Shown here one piece after another: positions 1-7,826 of a DNA stretch of 64,000 nucleotides. Source of the DNA: Aliivibrio sifiae (GTDB taxonomy: Bacteria; Pseudomonadota; Gammaproteobacteria; Enterobacterales; Vibrionaceae); the NCBI RefSeq assembly GCF_002954705.1, contig NZ_MSCO01000002.1:298496-362495 (forward strand), read 5' to 3'. The translations under genes and the position numbers were made by a program. The number at the start of each line of letters is the position of its first letter. Positions within the stretch are counted from its first letter, which is position 1. The notes below the pieces were generated by a model. It saw nothing but the letters and a program-made list of their open reading frames with translations. It was not told the origin of the DNA and made no database searches.

Positions 1-686
1 CTGATGGCTGTTTTTAATTCTGTGACAGCATCATTACGCGCATAACGTGGGTCGGGTGCCATAAATGAAATGGGGTTATAGCCCCAGTAGTTCACCATGT
101 TCATTTCAAGTAAATGAGGCTCATGCATACAAGCAGCAACAGGAAGTAACTGAACGCTTGTAATACCTTGGTGTTTTAAGTGTGCGATGTTGGCAGGATC
201 AGCCAACCCAAGGTAAGTTCCTCTTACTTTTTCATCTACTTTCGAATTTAATAGAGTAAACCCTTTTACGTGAGTTTCTAATAAAATGGTTTCGGAGCGA
301 GGGACCTTTGGTCTTGATGTATCTTGCCAATCAAAAGAATCATCAACGACAAGAGATTGCGCTAAAGTCCAGCTTTGTTCCGCTGTATAAGGAACATTAT
401 AATGAGGGGTATGTTTTAAGGCTTTACTGTATGGATCAAGTAAAAGTAGCTCTTCCTTCCCTTGAATTATTTTAAAACCATAAGCGGTGTCTTTAGTGAT
501 ATTGTCAATGAAGGTATATTTAATTGAGCCATATTCTTCAGTGAATGGATGTTCTTTATGGGTCCCATCTTCATTAAATATAATTAATGAGAGAGGAAAT
601 GAAGACGAATGATGGACTGAAAAATTACATCCACCGGGAGTTAATGTCGCCCCTAGAGGGTACGGGAAAGCATGATGTGTGTTCAC
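1..686 (-). CDS. Glycogen/maltodextrin debranching enzyme GlgX-like, C-terminus beyond window
   Basis: The first 228 codons are visible and the gene runs off the left edge. The N-terminus has the PLGATLTPGGCNFSVH pattern of the isoamylase/GlgX N-terminal beta-sandwich. It is followed by ETHVKGFT, a GTYLGLADPANI segment and VNYWGYNP, which are hallmarks of the GlgX entry into the GH13 barrel. The catalytic Asp and Glu lie outside the window. The chosen start is GTG at 686, preceded at proper spacing by AAGAGGAAT; an ATT just upstream is less likely. It lies 73 bp downstream of malK on the same strand, which suggests it trims branched maltodextrins entering through MalEFGK. A type I pullulanase-like specificity is an alternative. 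Confidence 0.85.
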   Translation of the reverse strand, partial: MNTHHAFPYPLGATLTPGGCNFSVHHSSSFPLSLIIFNEDGTHKEHPFTEEYGSIKYTFIDNITKDTAYGFKIIQGKEELLLLDPYSKALKHTPHYNVPYTAEQSWTLAQSLVVDDSFDWQDTSRPKVPRSETILLETHVKGFTLLNSKVDEKVRGTYLGLADPANIAHLKHQGITSVQLLPVAACMHEPHLLEMNMVNYWGYNPISFMAPDPRYARNDAVTELKTAI

Positions 687-716
687 AATATTCCTCTTAC
701 TGAATAAACAACAAAA

Positions 717-741
717 CCCCAATTCATTGTTGGGCTTTTTT
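717..741 (-). terminator. Weak hairpin between malK and the glgX-like gene
   Basis: Read on the minus strand, CCCAA and TTGGG arms enclose a 7-base loop and are followed by a T-rich run. The stem is only five pairs, so it may attenuate rather than end transcription from malK into the debranching gene. Confidence 0.4.
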
Positions 742-759
742 ATAAATGAGTAATGTCAG

Positions 760-1878
760 TTAAGCGCCAGCTTCTTTATAGAGCCTTTGGCATGCTTTTC
801 CATCACCATGGAATAAATGGCAACGGTGTGCAGGTATTCCCACAGAGAAGGCGTCACCAGCCTCAATTAATGCAGTATCAGGGACACGGTATATCATATC
901 GGCATCGGCATCTTCAATTGTTAAATAAATTTGTGTTTCATATCCCAATTTTTCAACAACAAGCACTTCGCCTTTAATTACGGTATCTCCATTTTCGGCA
1001 GAGACTAAGTGTTCAGGGCGTATGCCTAGTGACATTCTTTCTCCACGAGTGACGTGCGTACCATCAACAGGAACCCAGAATGAAGTTCCATTTTTGAATT
1101 GTACTTTTACTTGATCTTTTTCAACATCTTCGATGAATACACTAATAAAATTCATTTTTGGAGACCCAATAAATCCAGCGACAAAGCGGTTTTTTGGGTA
1201 ATGATACAACTCTAATGGAGCACCAACTTGAGAAACATAACCGCCATCTAGCACGACAATTTTTTCAGCCATTGTCATTGCTTCAACCTGATCATGAGTA
1301 ACATAAATCATGGTGCAGTTTAGTTTTTTATGAAGCTTAGCGATTTCGATACGCATTTGCACTCGTAATGCGGCATCTAAGTTAGATAAAGGCTCGTCAA
1401 GAAGAAAAACGTCTGGTTGAGACACCAGAGTACGGCCAATAGCCACACGTTGACGTTGCCCTCCAGAAAGCGCTTTTGGTTGGCGTTCTAATAAGTGACC
1501 AAGTTGCAGGATATCAGCCGCGTGATCGACGCGTTTTTTGATCTCGGCTTTGTCGGCTTTAGCGAGTTTAAGACCAAACGACATGTTATCGAATAAGTTT
1601 AAATGTGGATAAAGCGCATATGATTGGAAGACCATACCAACACCACGTTTAGAAGGCTCAACATCATTCATGCGTTTGTCACCCATGTATAAATCGCCTG
1701 ATGTAATGTCTTCTAAGCCAGCAATACAACGTAATAACGTTGATTTACCGCAACCTGATGGACCAACAAATACAACAAACTCACCTGAGTTGATTTCTAA
1801 ATCTACATTTTTCGATATTTTAACGTCGCCATAGGATTTGCAAACGTTGCGTAAAGTGACACTCGTCATTGTGTCCAT
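760..1878 (-). CDS. malK: Maltose/maltodextrin import ATP-binding protein MalK
   Basis: This 372-residue protein is the length of E. coli MalK (371). It has a Walker A motif GPSGCGKST near residue 40, the ABC signature LSGGQRQRV, a Walker [14 protein letters not shown] and an H-loop VTHDQ, then the C-terminal OB-fold regulatory domain with IGSPKMNF and GIRPEH. It is the cytoplasmic ATPase that drives maltodextrin uptake through MalFG, and in enteric bacteria it also inhibits MalT. It is divergent from malEFG, and the shared 391-bp upstream region has MalT-like boxes and a CRP-like site. Confidence 0.97.
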   Translation of the reverse strand: MDTMTSVTLRNVCKSYGDVKISKNVDLEINSGEFVVFVGPSGCGKSTLLRCIAGLEDITSGDLYMGDKRMNDVEPSKRGVGMVFQSYALYPHLNLFDNMSFGLKLAKADKAEIKKRVDHAADILQLGHLLERQPKALSGGQRQRVAIGRTLVSQPDVFLLDEPLSNLDAALRVQMRIEIAKLHKKLNCTMIYVTHDQVEAMTMAEKIVVLDGGYVSQVGAPLELYHYPKNRFVAGFIGSPKMNFISVFIEDVEKDQVKVQFKNGTSFWVPVDGTHVTRGERMSLGIRPEHLVSAENGDTVIKGEVLVVEKLGYETQIYLTIEDADADMIYRVPDTALIEAGDAFSVGIPAHRCHLFHGDGKACQRLYKEAGA

Positions 1879-2269
1879 CCTCTATTTTAATTTTAAATAA
1901 TAGTAGCTATTCGCTTTATGGTGCCATTCTTCAGTAAAAAGGGCATTACGTCATCCTCCTCCTCCCTCTTTTTTTTGGGGGAGTAGGGGGGAGGAGTACC
2001 TAGGTCACGTTTTTAATAAATAGCGATGGAGTTCAAAGTTTTTTTAAATTTCAATGTGATATTGGTCTCATTTTGCGTTTGTTTTGTGAGGTGGGACAAT
2101 GCATATTCTGATTGAGATCACGGTTTTCACCGCATGTTAAAAGGGCGTAGGGAGTAGGAGGATGAACTTAGGGGATTTATTCATGAAAATACACCATGAA
2201 AACTGAATCATCACCAATTTTTATTTCAACCCTACGGATGATTCGCTAATTATAAAGGAAGGATTCACA
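1879..2269. promoter_or_regulatory. Divergent malK/malE control region with MalT-like boxes and a CRP-like site
   Basis: This 391-bp gap has no gene. It contains purine-rich boxes close to the MalT core GGA(T/G)GA: GGAGGATGA on the minus strand (1951-1959), GGGGAGGAG on plus (1988-1996) and GGAGGATGA on plus (2157-2165). A CRP-like site TCTGA-N6-TCACG lies at 2107-2122, between the boxes. The E. coli malK-malE region has the same plan, with MalT sites near both promoters and CRP sites between. The match to consensus was made by eye; binding is inferred. Confidence 0.7.
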
Positions 2270-3454
2270 ATGAAAAAAGTCCTCAGCACTGTCGCGCTAT
2301 GCACAATGGCAGCTTTTGGTTCAATTAACGCTTCTGCAGCAATCGAAGAAGGTCAACTTACTATTTGGGTAACTGGCGATAAATCTTATGAAGGTATGGC
2401 TGAAGTAGGTAAACGATTCGAAGAAGATACTGGCATTAAGGTGACCGTTGCTTTCCCTGATAAAGCGGAAGAGAAGTTTGCTCAAGTTGCAGCCGCTGGT
2501 GATGGTCCAGATATGATCTTTTATGCGCATGATCGTTTTGGTGGGTTTGCAGAAGCGGGTCTACTTGCTGAAATTAAGCCATCTGAAGAACTGAAATCTG
2601 AAATCGTAGATTTTGCATGGGATGCTGTATCTTACAAAGGCAAAACCATCGCTTACCCAATCGCGATTGAATCTGTGTCATTAATTTATAATAAAGCAAT
2701 CATTAAAACACCGCCAAAAAATTGGGAAGATATTCCAGCATTAGATAAAGAACTAATGACTAAAAACCAAAAAGCAATCATGTGGCCTTTACGTGGTGGT
2801 GCTTACTTTACATGGCCTCTACTTGCTGCTGATGGCGGATATGCCTTTAAGAAAACGGCAGACGGTTATGATATTAAGAACGCAGGAGTGAACCAAAAAG
2901 GGGTTCAAGATGCGATGGGCTTTATTGAGAAAATGGTAAAAGATAAGACCATTTCTGCAGATATGGATTACTCAGTTGCTGAATCTGAATTTGTGAAAGG
3001 CAATGTTGCAATGATGATTAATGGTCCTTGGGGCTGGGCAAACATTGAGAAAGCAGGTATCGACTATGGCGTAACAACCTTGCCTAAATTCCACGGTCAA
3101 GCATCTAAACCATTTGTTGGGGTTTGGGTTGGTGGTATTAGTGCTGTTTCTCCAAACAAAGATCTTGCTGTTGAATTTTTTGAAAGCTACCTACTTACAG
3201 ATGAAGGTCTAAAAAGTCTGAATGATGATAAGCCGCTTGGTGCTGTAGCTTTAAATTCATACCAAGCACAATTAGGTAATGATCCTCGTATCGCAGCAAC
3301 AATGGATAATGCAATGAATGGTGAAATTATGCCAAACATTCCACAGTTCACAACGTTCTGGTACAGCATGGAAGAAGCATTAGGTAATGTGGTTGATGGT
3401 CGTCAAATGATTAATGACGCACTGGCAGCTGCAGAACAACGTATGACCAAGTAA
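2270..3454 (+). CDS. malE: Periplasmic maltose/maltodextrin-binding protein MalE
   Basis: This is a 394-residue solute-binding protein with a clear Sec signal peptide ([11 protein letters not shown]... cut after NASAA). The mature N-terminus [18 protein letters not shown] matches the E. coli MalE start. [21 protein letters not shown] and the sugar-contact segment [10 protein letters not shown] are typical. It delivers maltodextrins to MalFGK2 in the inner membrane. It is preceded by AAGGAAGG at good spacing. It is first in malEFG, separated from malF by a strong hairpin that probably lets malE be expressed above malFG. Confidence 0.97.
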   Translation: MKKVLSTVALCTMAAFGSINASAAIEEGQLTIWVTGDKSYEGMAEVGKRFEEDTGIKVTVAFPDKAEEKFAQVAAAGDGPDMIFYAHDRFGGFAEAGLLAEIKPSEELKSEIVDFAWDAVSYKGKTIAYPIAIESVSLIYNKAIIKTPPKNWEDIPALDKELMTKNQKAIMWPLRGGAYFTWPLLAADGGYAFKKTADGYDIKNAGVNQKGVQDAMGFIEKMVKDKTISADMDYSVAESEFVKGNVAMMINGPWGWANIEKAGIDYGVTTLPKFHGQASKPFVGVWVGGISAVSPNKDLAVEFFESYLLTDEGLKSLNDDKPLGAVALNSYQAQLGNDPRIAATMDNAMNGEIMPNIPQFTTFWYSMEEALGNVVDGRQMINDALAAAEQRMTK

Positions 3455-3463
3455 TAAATATAG

Positions 3464-3493
3464 AAAAGAGGGGAGGTATTTTTTCCCTCTTTT
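3464..3493 (+). terminator. Intercistronic attenuator hairpin malE-malF
   Basis: A perfect 9-bp stem, AAAAGAGGG (3464-3472) with CCCTCTTTT (3485-3493), encloses a 12-base loop and ends in a short T run. It sits 10 bases after the malE stop. It would trim or protect the malE message and reduce read-through to malFG, the role filled by palindromic repeats at the same place in E. coli. Confidence 0.65.
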
Positions 3494-3523
3494 AATATTA
3501 AAACAAAACTATCTTATCGACAT

Positions 3524-3575
3524 ATACCCACTGAGTAAGTTTGTTACCTCATTAATTGACTTACTAGGTTGGTAT
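3524..3575. repeat. Imperfect palindromic repeat, copy 1
   Basis: The arms ATACCCACTGAGTAAGT (3524-3540) and ACTTACTAGGTTGGTAT (3559-3575) form an imperfect inverted repeat in the malE-malF gap. The right arm is close to the right arm of the repeat at 36721-36768, so the two look like members of one dispersed intergenic palindrome family. Confidence 0.5.
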
Positions 3576-3597
3576 TTTAAAAAAGGTCTTGGAGCTT

Positions 3598-5142
3598 ATG
3601 ACAACAGCAGTCGCTTCGCATTCAAATTATAAATCATTAGCAAAATGGGGACTATTGTCTGCTATTGCTGCGATCAATGGTTATGTTTGCGTACTTATGT
3701 ATTCTCGTGGTGAAACTGCATTTGCAATGTTAACTCTCGTGTTAACATCGTTAGCCGTTTATGTATTTGGTAGTAAGAAAACGTACGCTCATAGATATAC
3801 CTTTCCTGGTATTGCAGGCATGATTCTATTCATTATTTTTCCACTAGTTTATACCGTTGGACTCGCATTCACGAACTATAGCGCTACGAACCAAGTGACA
3901 TTAGAACGAGCGCAAACGGTTCATCTATCAAAAACATTTCAAAGTGGAAAGAGCTATAAATTTCAACTGATGAATCAGGGAAATGGTTATGCACTAACCA
4001 TCAAAGACTCAGGTGGGTTGTTAGCGACAGAAACGTTTAATTTAACTGAGGCTATTGAGCGTAATCTGATCTTAACGCCTGTTGATTCTGTTAAAGGTAA
4101 AAAAGCGACAATTAAGCAAATTATCGGTAAACGCCCAAATTTAAATTTAATTACTTTATCTTTACCATCTGGTGGTGAGATTCAAATGAGTGGATTGCGT
4201 AAATTTGCAGCGGTAGCGCCACTGTTTGTTTTACAAGAAGACGATGAAACGCTTTATAACAATAAAACTGAAACTTATTTTAAAGCTAACCATGAAACAG
4301 GCTTCTATCAAGAAGTGAACGATAATGATGTTTTCATTGGTGATCCAATTTCTCCTGGTTTTGTTGTAAATGTGGGTGCTGCTAACTTTGAACGAATTTG
4401 GAAAGATGACGGAATTAAAGAACCTTTTATTAGCATCTTTATCTGGACGGTTATTTTTGCAACTTGTACCGTGGTATTTACTTTGGCAATAGGCTTAGTG
4501 CTAGCTGCTGTTGTGCAATGGGAAGAACTTAAAGGGCGTGCTGTTTATCGTCTTCTATTAATTCTCCCTTATGCGGTACCTGCATTTATCTCTATTTTGA
4601 TTTTTCGTGGTCTTTTTAACCAAAGCTTCGGTGAAATAAATATGTTACTTGATAGCATGTTTGGTATTCAGCCTAATTGGTTCTCTGACCCATTTACTGC
4701 CAAAACAATGGTATTAATTGTGAATACATGGCTTGGTTTCCCTTACATGATGATTCTATGTATGGGGCTATTGAAATCGATTCCAGAAGATCTTTATGAA
4801 GCATCAGCGATTGATGGTGCAGGGCCAATTCAAAACTTCTTCAAAATCACAGTACCAATGATGGTTAAGCCATTAACACCGTTACTGATAGCTGCATTTG
4901 CCTTTAATTTCAATAACTTCGTAATGATTGCGTTATTGACAAAAGGTGGCCCAAATATGATTGGAACCACAGAACCAGCAGGTTATACGGATTTATTAGT
5001 AAGTTATACGTATCGAATCGCGTTTGAGGGCAGTGGTGGTCAAGACTTCGGTTTAGCAAGTGCAATTGCAACACTTATTTTCTTATTGGTTGGTGGCTTA
5101 GCGTTATTGAACCTACGTTTCACCAAATTATCAAATAACTAA
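3598..5142 (+). CDS. malF: Maltose/maltodextrin permease subunit MalF
   Basis: The inner-membrane permease is 514 residues from ATG at 3598, the same length as E. coli MalF; an in-frame TTG nine bases upstream is the alternative. Three N-terminal membrane segments are followed by a long periplasmic loop (about residues 95-275), then further segments with the cytoplasmic EAA-type motif EASAIDGAGPIQNFF, which docks with MalK. The large loop that contacts MalE is typical of MalF. The upstream GGAG sits only three bases from the ATG, so the exact start is not certain. Confidence 0.95.
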   Translation: MTTAVASHSNYKSLAKWGLLSAIAAINGYVCVLMYSRGETAFAMLTLVLTSLAVYVFGSKKTYAHRYTFPGIAGMILFIIFPLVYTVGLAFTNYSATNQVTLERAQTVHLSKTFQSGKSYKFQLMNQGNGYALTIKDSGGLLATETFNLTEAIERNLILTPVDSVKGKKATIKQIIGKRPNLNLITLSLPSGGEIQMSGLRKFAAVAPLFVLQEDDETLYNNKTETYFKANHETGFYQEVNDNDVFIGDPISPGFVVNVGAANFERIWKDDGIKEPFISIFIWTVIFATCTVVFTLAIGLVLAAVVQWEELKGRAVYRLLLILPYAVPAFISILIFRGLFNQSFGEINMLLDSMFGIQPNWFSDPFTAKTMVLIVNTWLGFPYMMILCMGLLKSIPEDLYEASAIDGAGPIQNFFKITVPMMVKPLTPLLIAAFAFNFNNFVMIALLTKGGPNMIGTTEPAGYTDLLVSYTYRIAFEGSGGQDFGLASAIATLIFLLVGGLALLNLRFTKLSNN

Positions 5143-5155
5143 ATTAATACTAGTT

Positions 5156-5193
5156 AAGTAGCTATCTATGAAGAATATTGTATTTAGCTACTT
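5156..5193 (+). other. Hairpin in the malF-malG gap
   Basis: A perfect 9-bp inverted repeat, AAGTAGCTA (5156-5164) and TAGCTACTT (5185-5193), has a 20-base loop and no T run. It is probably an mRNA stabiliser or processing site rather than a terminator. Confidence 0.45.
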
Positions 5194-5222
5194 GCATATT
5201 GAATAAATAAGGATTCATTGAT

Positions 5223-6113
5223 ATGGCAATGGTTCAAGGAAAAAACTTAAAGTACCGTGTTTGGGCTACTCATATAGCAATGTGGATATTTTTAGCAATG
5301 ATAATATTCCCATTATTAATGGTTATTACTATTTCATTCCGTGAAGGTAACTTTGCAACAGGTAGCATAATTCCTGAAAACCCATCACTAGAGCATTGGA
5401 AGTTAGCATTAGGAATAGCAGTAGAACACGCTGACGGCTCTACAACTCAACCTCCGTTTCCTGTTCTCACTTGGTTATGGAATTCAGTAAAAGTTGCTGC
5501 GATTAGCTCAGTTTTAATCGTTGCGTTATCAACAACCAGTGCATATGCGTTTGCTCGACTACGTTTTAAAGGAAAAGAAACTATACTCAAAGGAATGATG
5601 ATTTTCCAAATGTTCCCAGCGGTACTGGCGCTTGTGGCTTTATATGCTTTGTTTGATAAATTAGGTCAGTACATTCCGTTTTTAGGATTAAATACACACG
5701 GTGGACTTGTTTTTGCTTATCTTGGTGGTATTGCATTGCATGTTTGGACGATTAAAGGCTACTTTGAAACCATTGATAACTCATTAGAGGAAGCGGCGGC
5801 ATTAGATGGTGCGACACCATGGCAAGCATTTCGTTTAGTATTGTTACCATTATCTGTGCCAATCTTGGCAGTGGTCTTCATTTTGTCATTTATTGGTGTA
5901 ATTACAGAGGTTCCAGTAGCATCTTTACTACTTTCTGATGTAAACTCATACACATTAGCAGTAGGTATGCAACAATATTTATACCCTCAGAACTACTTAT
6001 GGGGTGATTTTGCGGCCGCTGCGGTATTATCAGCATTGCCTATTACATTGGTTTTCCTACTTGCTCAGAAGTTCCTTGTGGGTGGTTTGACAGCCGGTGG
6101 TGTAAAAGGATAA
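5223..6113 (+). CDS. malG: Maltose/maltodextrin permease subunit MalG
   Basis: This 296-residue permease (E. coli MalG has 296) has six predicted membrane segments. Its EAA loop [15 protein letters not shown] lies at about residues 190-205, and the C-terminal [10 protein letters not shown] reaches into MalK in known structures. It pairs with MalF to form the pore. An AAGGATT sequence upstream serves as ribosome binding site. It is the last gene of malEFG; transcription probably ends at the terminator at 6273-6300. Confidence 0.96.
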   Translation: MAMVQGKNLKYRVWATHIAMWIFLAMIIFPLLMVITISFREGNFATGSIIPENPSLEHWKLALGIAVEHADGSTTQPPFPVLTWLWNSVKVAAISSVLIVALSTTSAYAFARLRFKGKETILKGMMIFQMFPAVLALVALYALFDKLGQYIPFLGLNTHGGLVFAYLGGIALHVWTIKGYFETIDNSLEEAAALDGATPWQAFRLVLLPLSVPILAVVFILSFIGVITEVPVASLLLSDVNSYTLAVGMQQYLYPQNYLWGDFAAAAVLSALPITLVFLLAQKFLVGGLTAGGVKG

Positions 6114-6120
6114 CGATAAT

Positions 6121-6300
6121 TATACGGACCCGACACATTTTGGGCAGGGTCCATTTGCGTGAAGAGCTTTATGATGGTTTGGTCGCCGATCGGTAAAGTG
6201 TTCAGCGCAGTATTGGCATTACGCATAGCTGGGTAAGTGTTGCAGGATGCGACATTACTTCTTGTAATCAGAGCCTGAGTATTATCACTCAGGCTTTTTT
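6121..6300 (+). ncRNA. Candidate 3'-UTR small RNA downstream of malG
   Basis: The 160 bases after malG are visibly GC-richer than the flanks and have no convincing ORF. They begin with a GGACCC...GGGTCC hairpin (6126-6152) and end in a textbook terminator with a U tail. That layout fits a stable RNA released from the mal transcript or made from its own promoter. No family was recognised. A plain long 3'-UTR is the alternative. Confidence 0.3.
6273..6300 (+). terminator. Strong intrinsic terminator after malG
   Basis: GCCTGAGT (6273-6280) and ACTCAGGC (6287-6294) form a perfect 8-bp stem with a 6-base loop, directly followed by six T. Confidence 0.9.
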
Positions 6301-6427
6301 CTGTTTGTTATTTACTCTATTGGTATAAATTTCCGATTAGTTTCTTCCGTGTACTTTGTACTTTTTTGAATTGAGATTTAGGACAGATAGCAGCCTATAT
6401 TTGCTAATGTTGATCTAGAATAAAGAA

Positions 6428-6491
6428 TTGACAAATAAAATATGAATAAATAAAAACAAAAGTTGAATAATTAAAAAAAAGTTGAATAATG
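6428..6491 (+). promoter_or_regulatory. ackA upstream region with a TTGACA box and a 12-bp direct repeat
   Basis: A TTGACA hexamer lies at 6428-6433. Downstream, AAGTTGAATAAT occurs exactly twice (6460-6471 and 6480-6491), with starts 20 bp apart, about two helical turns. The rest of the 6301-6548 gap is very AT-rich and has a GTTACA...TGTAAC inverted repeat near 6496-6525. Tandem in-phase repeats suggest a regulator site for the acetate kinase gene; the regulator is unknown. Confidence 0.4.
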
Positions 6492-6548
6492 GGAGTGTTA
6501 CAAAAGGCACAAATATATGTGTAACCTACAGTTTATAAAAAGAGAATA

Positions 6549-7745
6549 ATGATGAACAACGAATACGTATTAGTTATCAATTCAGGCAGCTCTTCACTAA
6601 AGTTTGCTGTTATCGATACTGCTTCTGGTGATGCAGTGTTAAGCGGGTTGGGTGAGTGCTTTGGTCTGGAAGATGCTCGTATGAGCTGGAAGTATCAAGG
6701 ACAGAAAACGGAAATCGCCATTGAAGGCGAAGAAAATCACCATAAAATAGCCATTGGTAAATTAGTGGGCTTAACTGAAGAATTGGGTTTTACTGATGGC
6801 ATCGTTGCTATTGGTCACCGTATTGTTCATGGTGGTGAGAAATTCACGCAAACAGTTCGAATTTCTGAAGAAGTAACAAAAGAGATTGAGAGCCTATCTG
6901 ATTTAGCGCCATTACATAACCCTGCTGGCGCTATCGGTATCCGAGCAGCTGTTGAAGCCTTTCCTTCTCTTCCTCAATTTGCTGTATTTGATACAGCGTT
7001 TCACCAAACTATGCCAAAACGTGCATACACAGGTGCTATTGCTAAAGAGCTATATACTGATTTTGGTGTACGTCGTTACGGTTTCCACGGTACAAGTCAC
7101 TATTTCGTAAGCCGTGAAGCTGCGAAAATGATTAACAAGCCAATTGAAGAATCTAGCTTTATCTCTGTTCACCTAGGTAATGGTGCATCGGTTTGTGCAA
7201 TTAAAGACGGTAACAGTGTTGATACCTCAATGGGCTTCACACCGCTTTCTGGCCTTATGATGGGCACACGTTGTGGTGACTTAGACCCAGGTATCATCGA
7301 GTACCTACTTAAAAAAGGTTGGTCACAAGAGCAAGTATTTAACTCTCTAAATAAAGAGTCTGGTTTCTTAGGTGTGTCCGGCCTAACAAGTGATGCACGT
7401 GGTATCCTTGAGGCAATGGAAGAAGGCCATGAGGGGGCGACATTAGCATTCCAAGTGTTCACATACCGTGTAGCTAAGTACGTTGCTTCTTACCTAGCAG
7501 CGTTAGATTCTCTTGATGGTATTATTTTTACTGGTGGTATCGGTGAGAACTCATTACCAATCCGTCGTGAAATCTTAAACAATCTTAAAATTCTAGGATT
7601 TGTTGAAGATGTTGCAGGTAACGAAGGTGCTCGTTTTGGCGCTGATGGTGTTATTGCTAAATCTGAAATGCTAAATGCAGTGGCAATGGTTATACCAACC
7701 AACGAAGAATTTGTGATCGCTCAGCAATCGGTTGAACTTTTATAA
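6549..7745 (+). CDS. ackA: Acetate kinase
   Basis: This 398-residue kinase interconverts acetate plus ATP with acetyl phosphate plus ADP. The N-terminal phosphate-binding motif VLVINSGSSSLKFA, FDTAFHQTMP, the RYGFHGTSH segment and the adenosine motif FTGGIGEN are all intact. Two consecutive ATGs (6549 and 6552) could start it, after AAAAGAGAA. No phosphotransacetylase gene is adjacent, unlike the usual ackA-pta pair, so this may be a second copy serving acetate or acetyl phosphate turnover near the mal genes. It ends at a bidirectional terminator. Confidence 0.95.
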   Translation: MMNNEYVLVINSGSSSLKFAVIDTASGDAVLSGLGECFGLEDARMSWKYQGQKTEIAIEGEENHHKIAIGKLVGLTEELGFTDGIVAIGHRIVHGGEKFTQTVRISEEVTKEIESLSDLAPLHNPAGAIGIRAAVEAFPSLPQFAVFDTAFHQTMPKRAYTGAIAKELYTDFGVRRYGFHGTSHYFVSREAAKMINKPIEESSFISVHLGNGASVCAIKDGNSVDTSMGFTPLSGLMMGTRCGDLDPGIIEYLLKKGWSQEQVFNSLNKESGFLGVSGLTSDARGILEAMEEGHEGATLAFQVFTYRVAKYVASYLAALDSLDGIIFTGGIGENSLPIRREILNNLKILGFVEDVAGNEGARFGADGVIAKSEMLNAVAMVIPTNEEFVIAQQSVELL

Positions 7746-7770
7746 CCGTTTTATAACTTATTCAATTGAT

Positions 7771-7802
7771 AAAAAGGCTCAAATTGTAGTTTGAGCCTTT
7801 TT
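7771..7802. terminator. Bidirectional terminator between ackA and the EAL gene
   Basis: AAAAAGGCTCAAA and TTTGAGCCTTTTT form a 13-bp perfect stem with a 6-base loop. A and T runs on the two sides let it act in both directions for the convergent genes. Confidence 0.9.
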
Positions 7803-7826
7803 TATTTCTCAAAAATAGAGAATAAG

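Noticed and set aside
1951-1996. Purine/pyrimidine tract as a triplex-forming element
   Set aside because: The repeated GGAGGA cores between malK and malE are better explained as MalT boxes.
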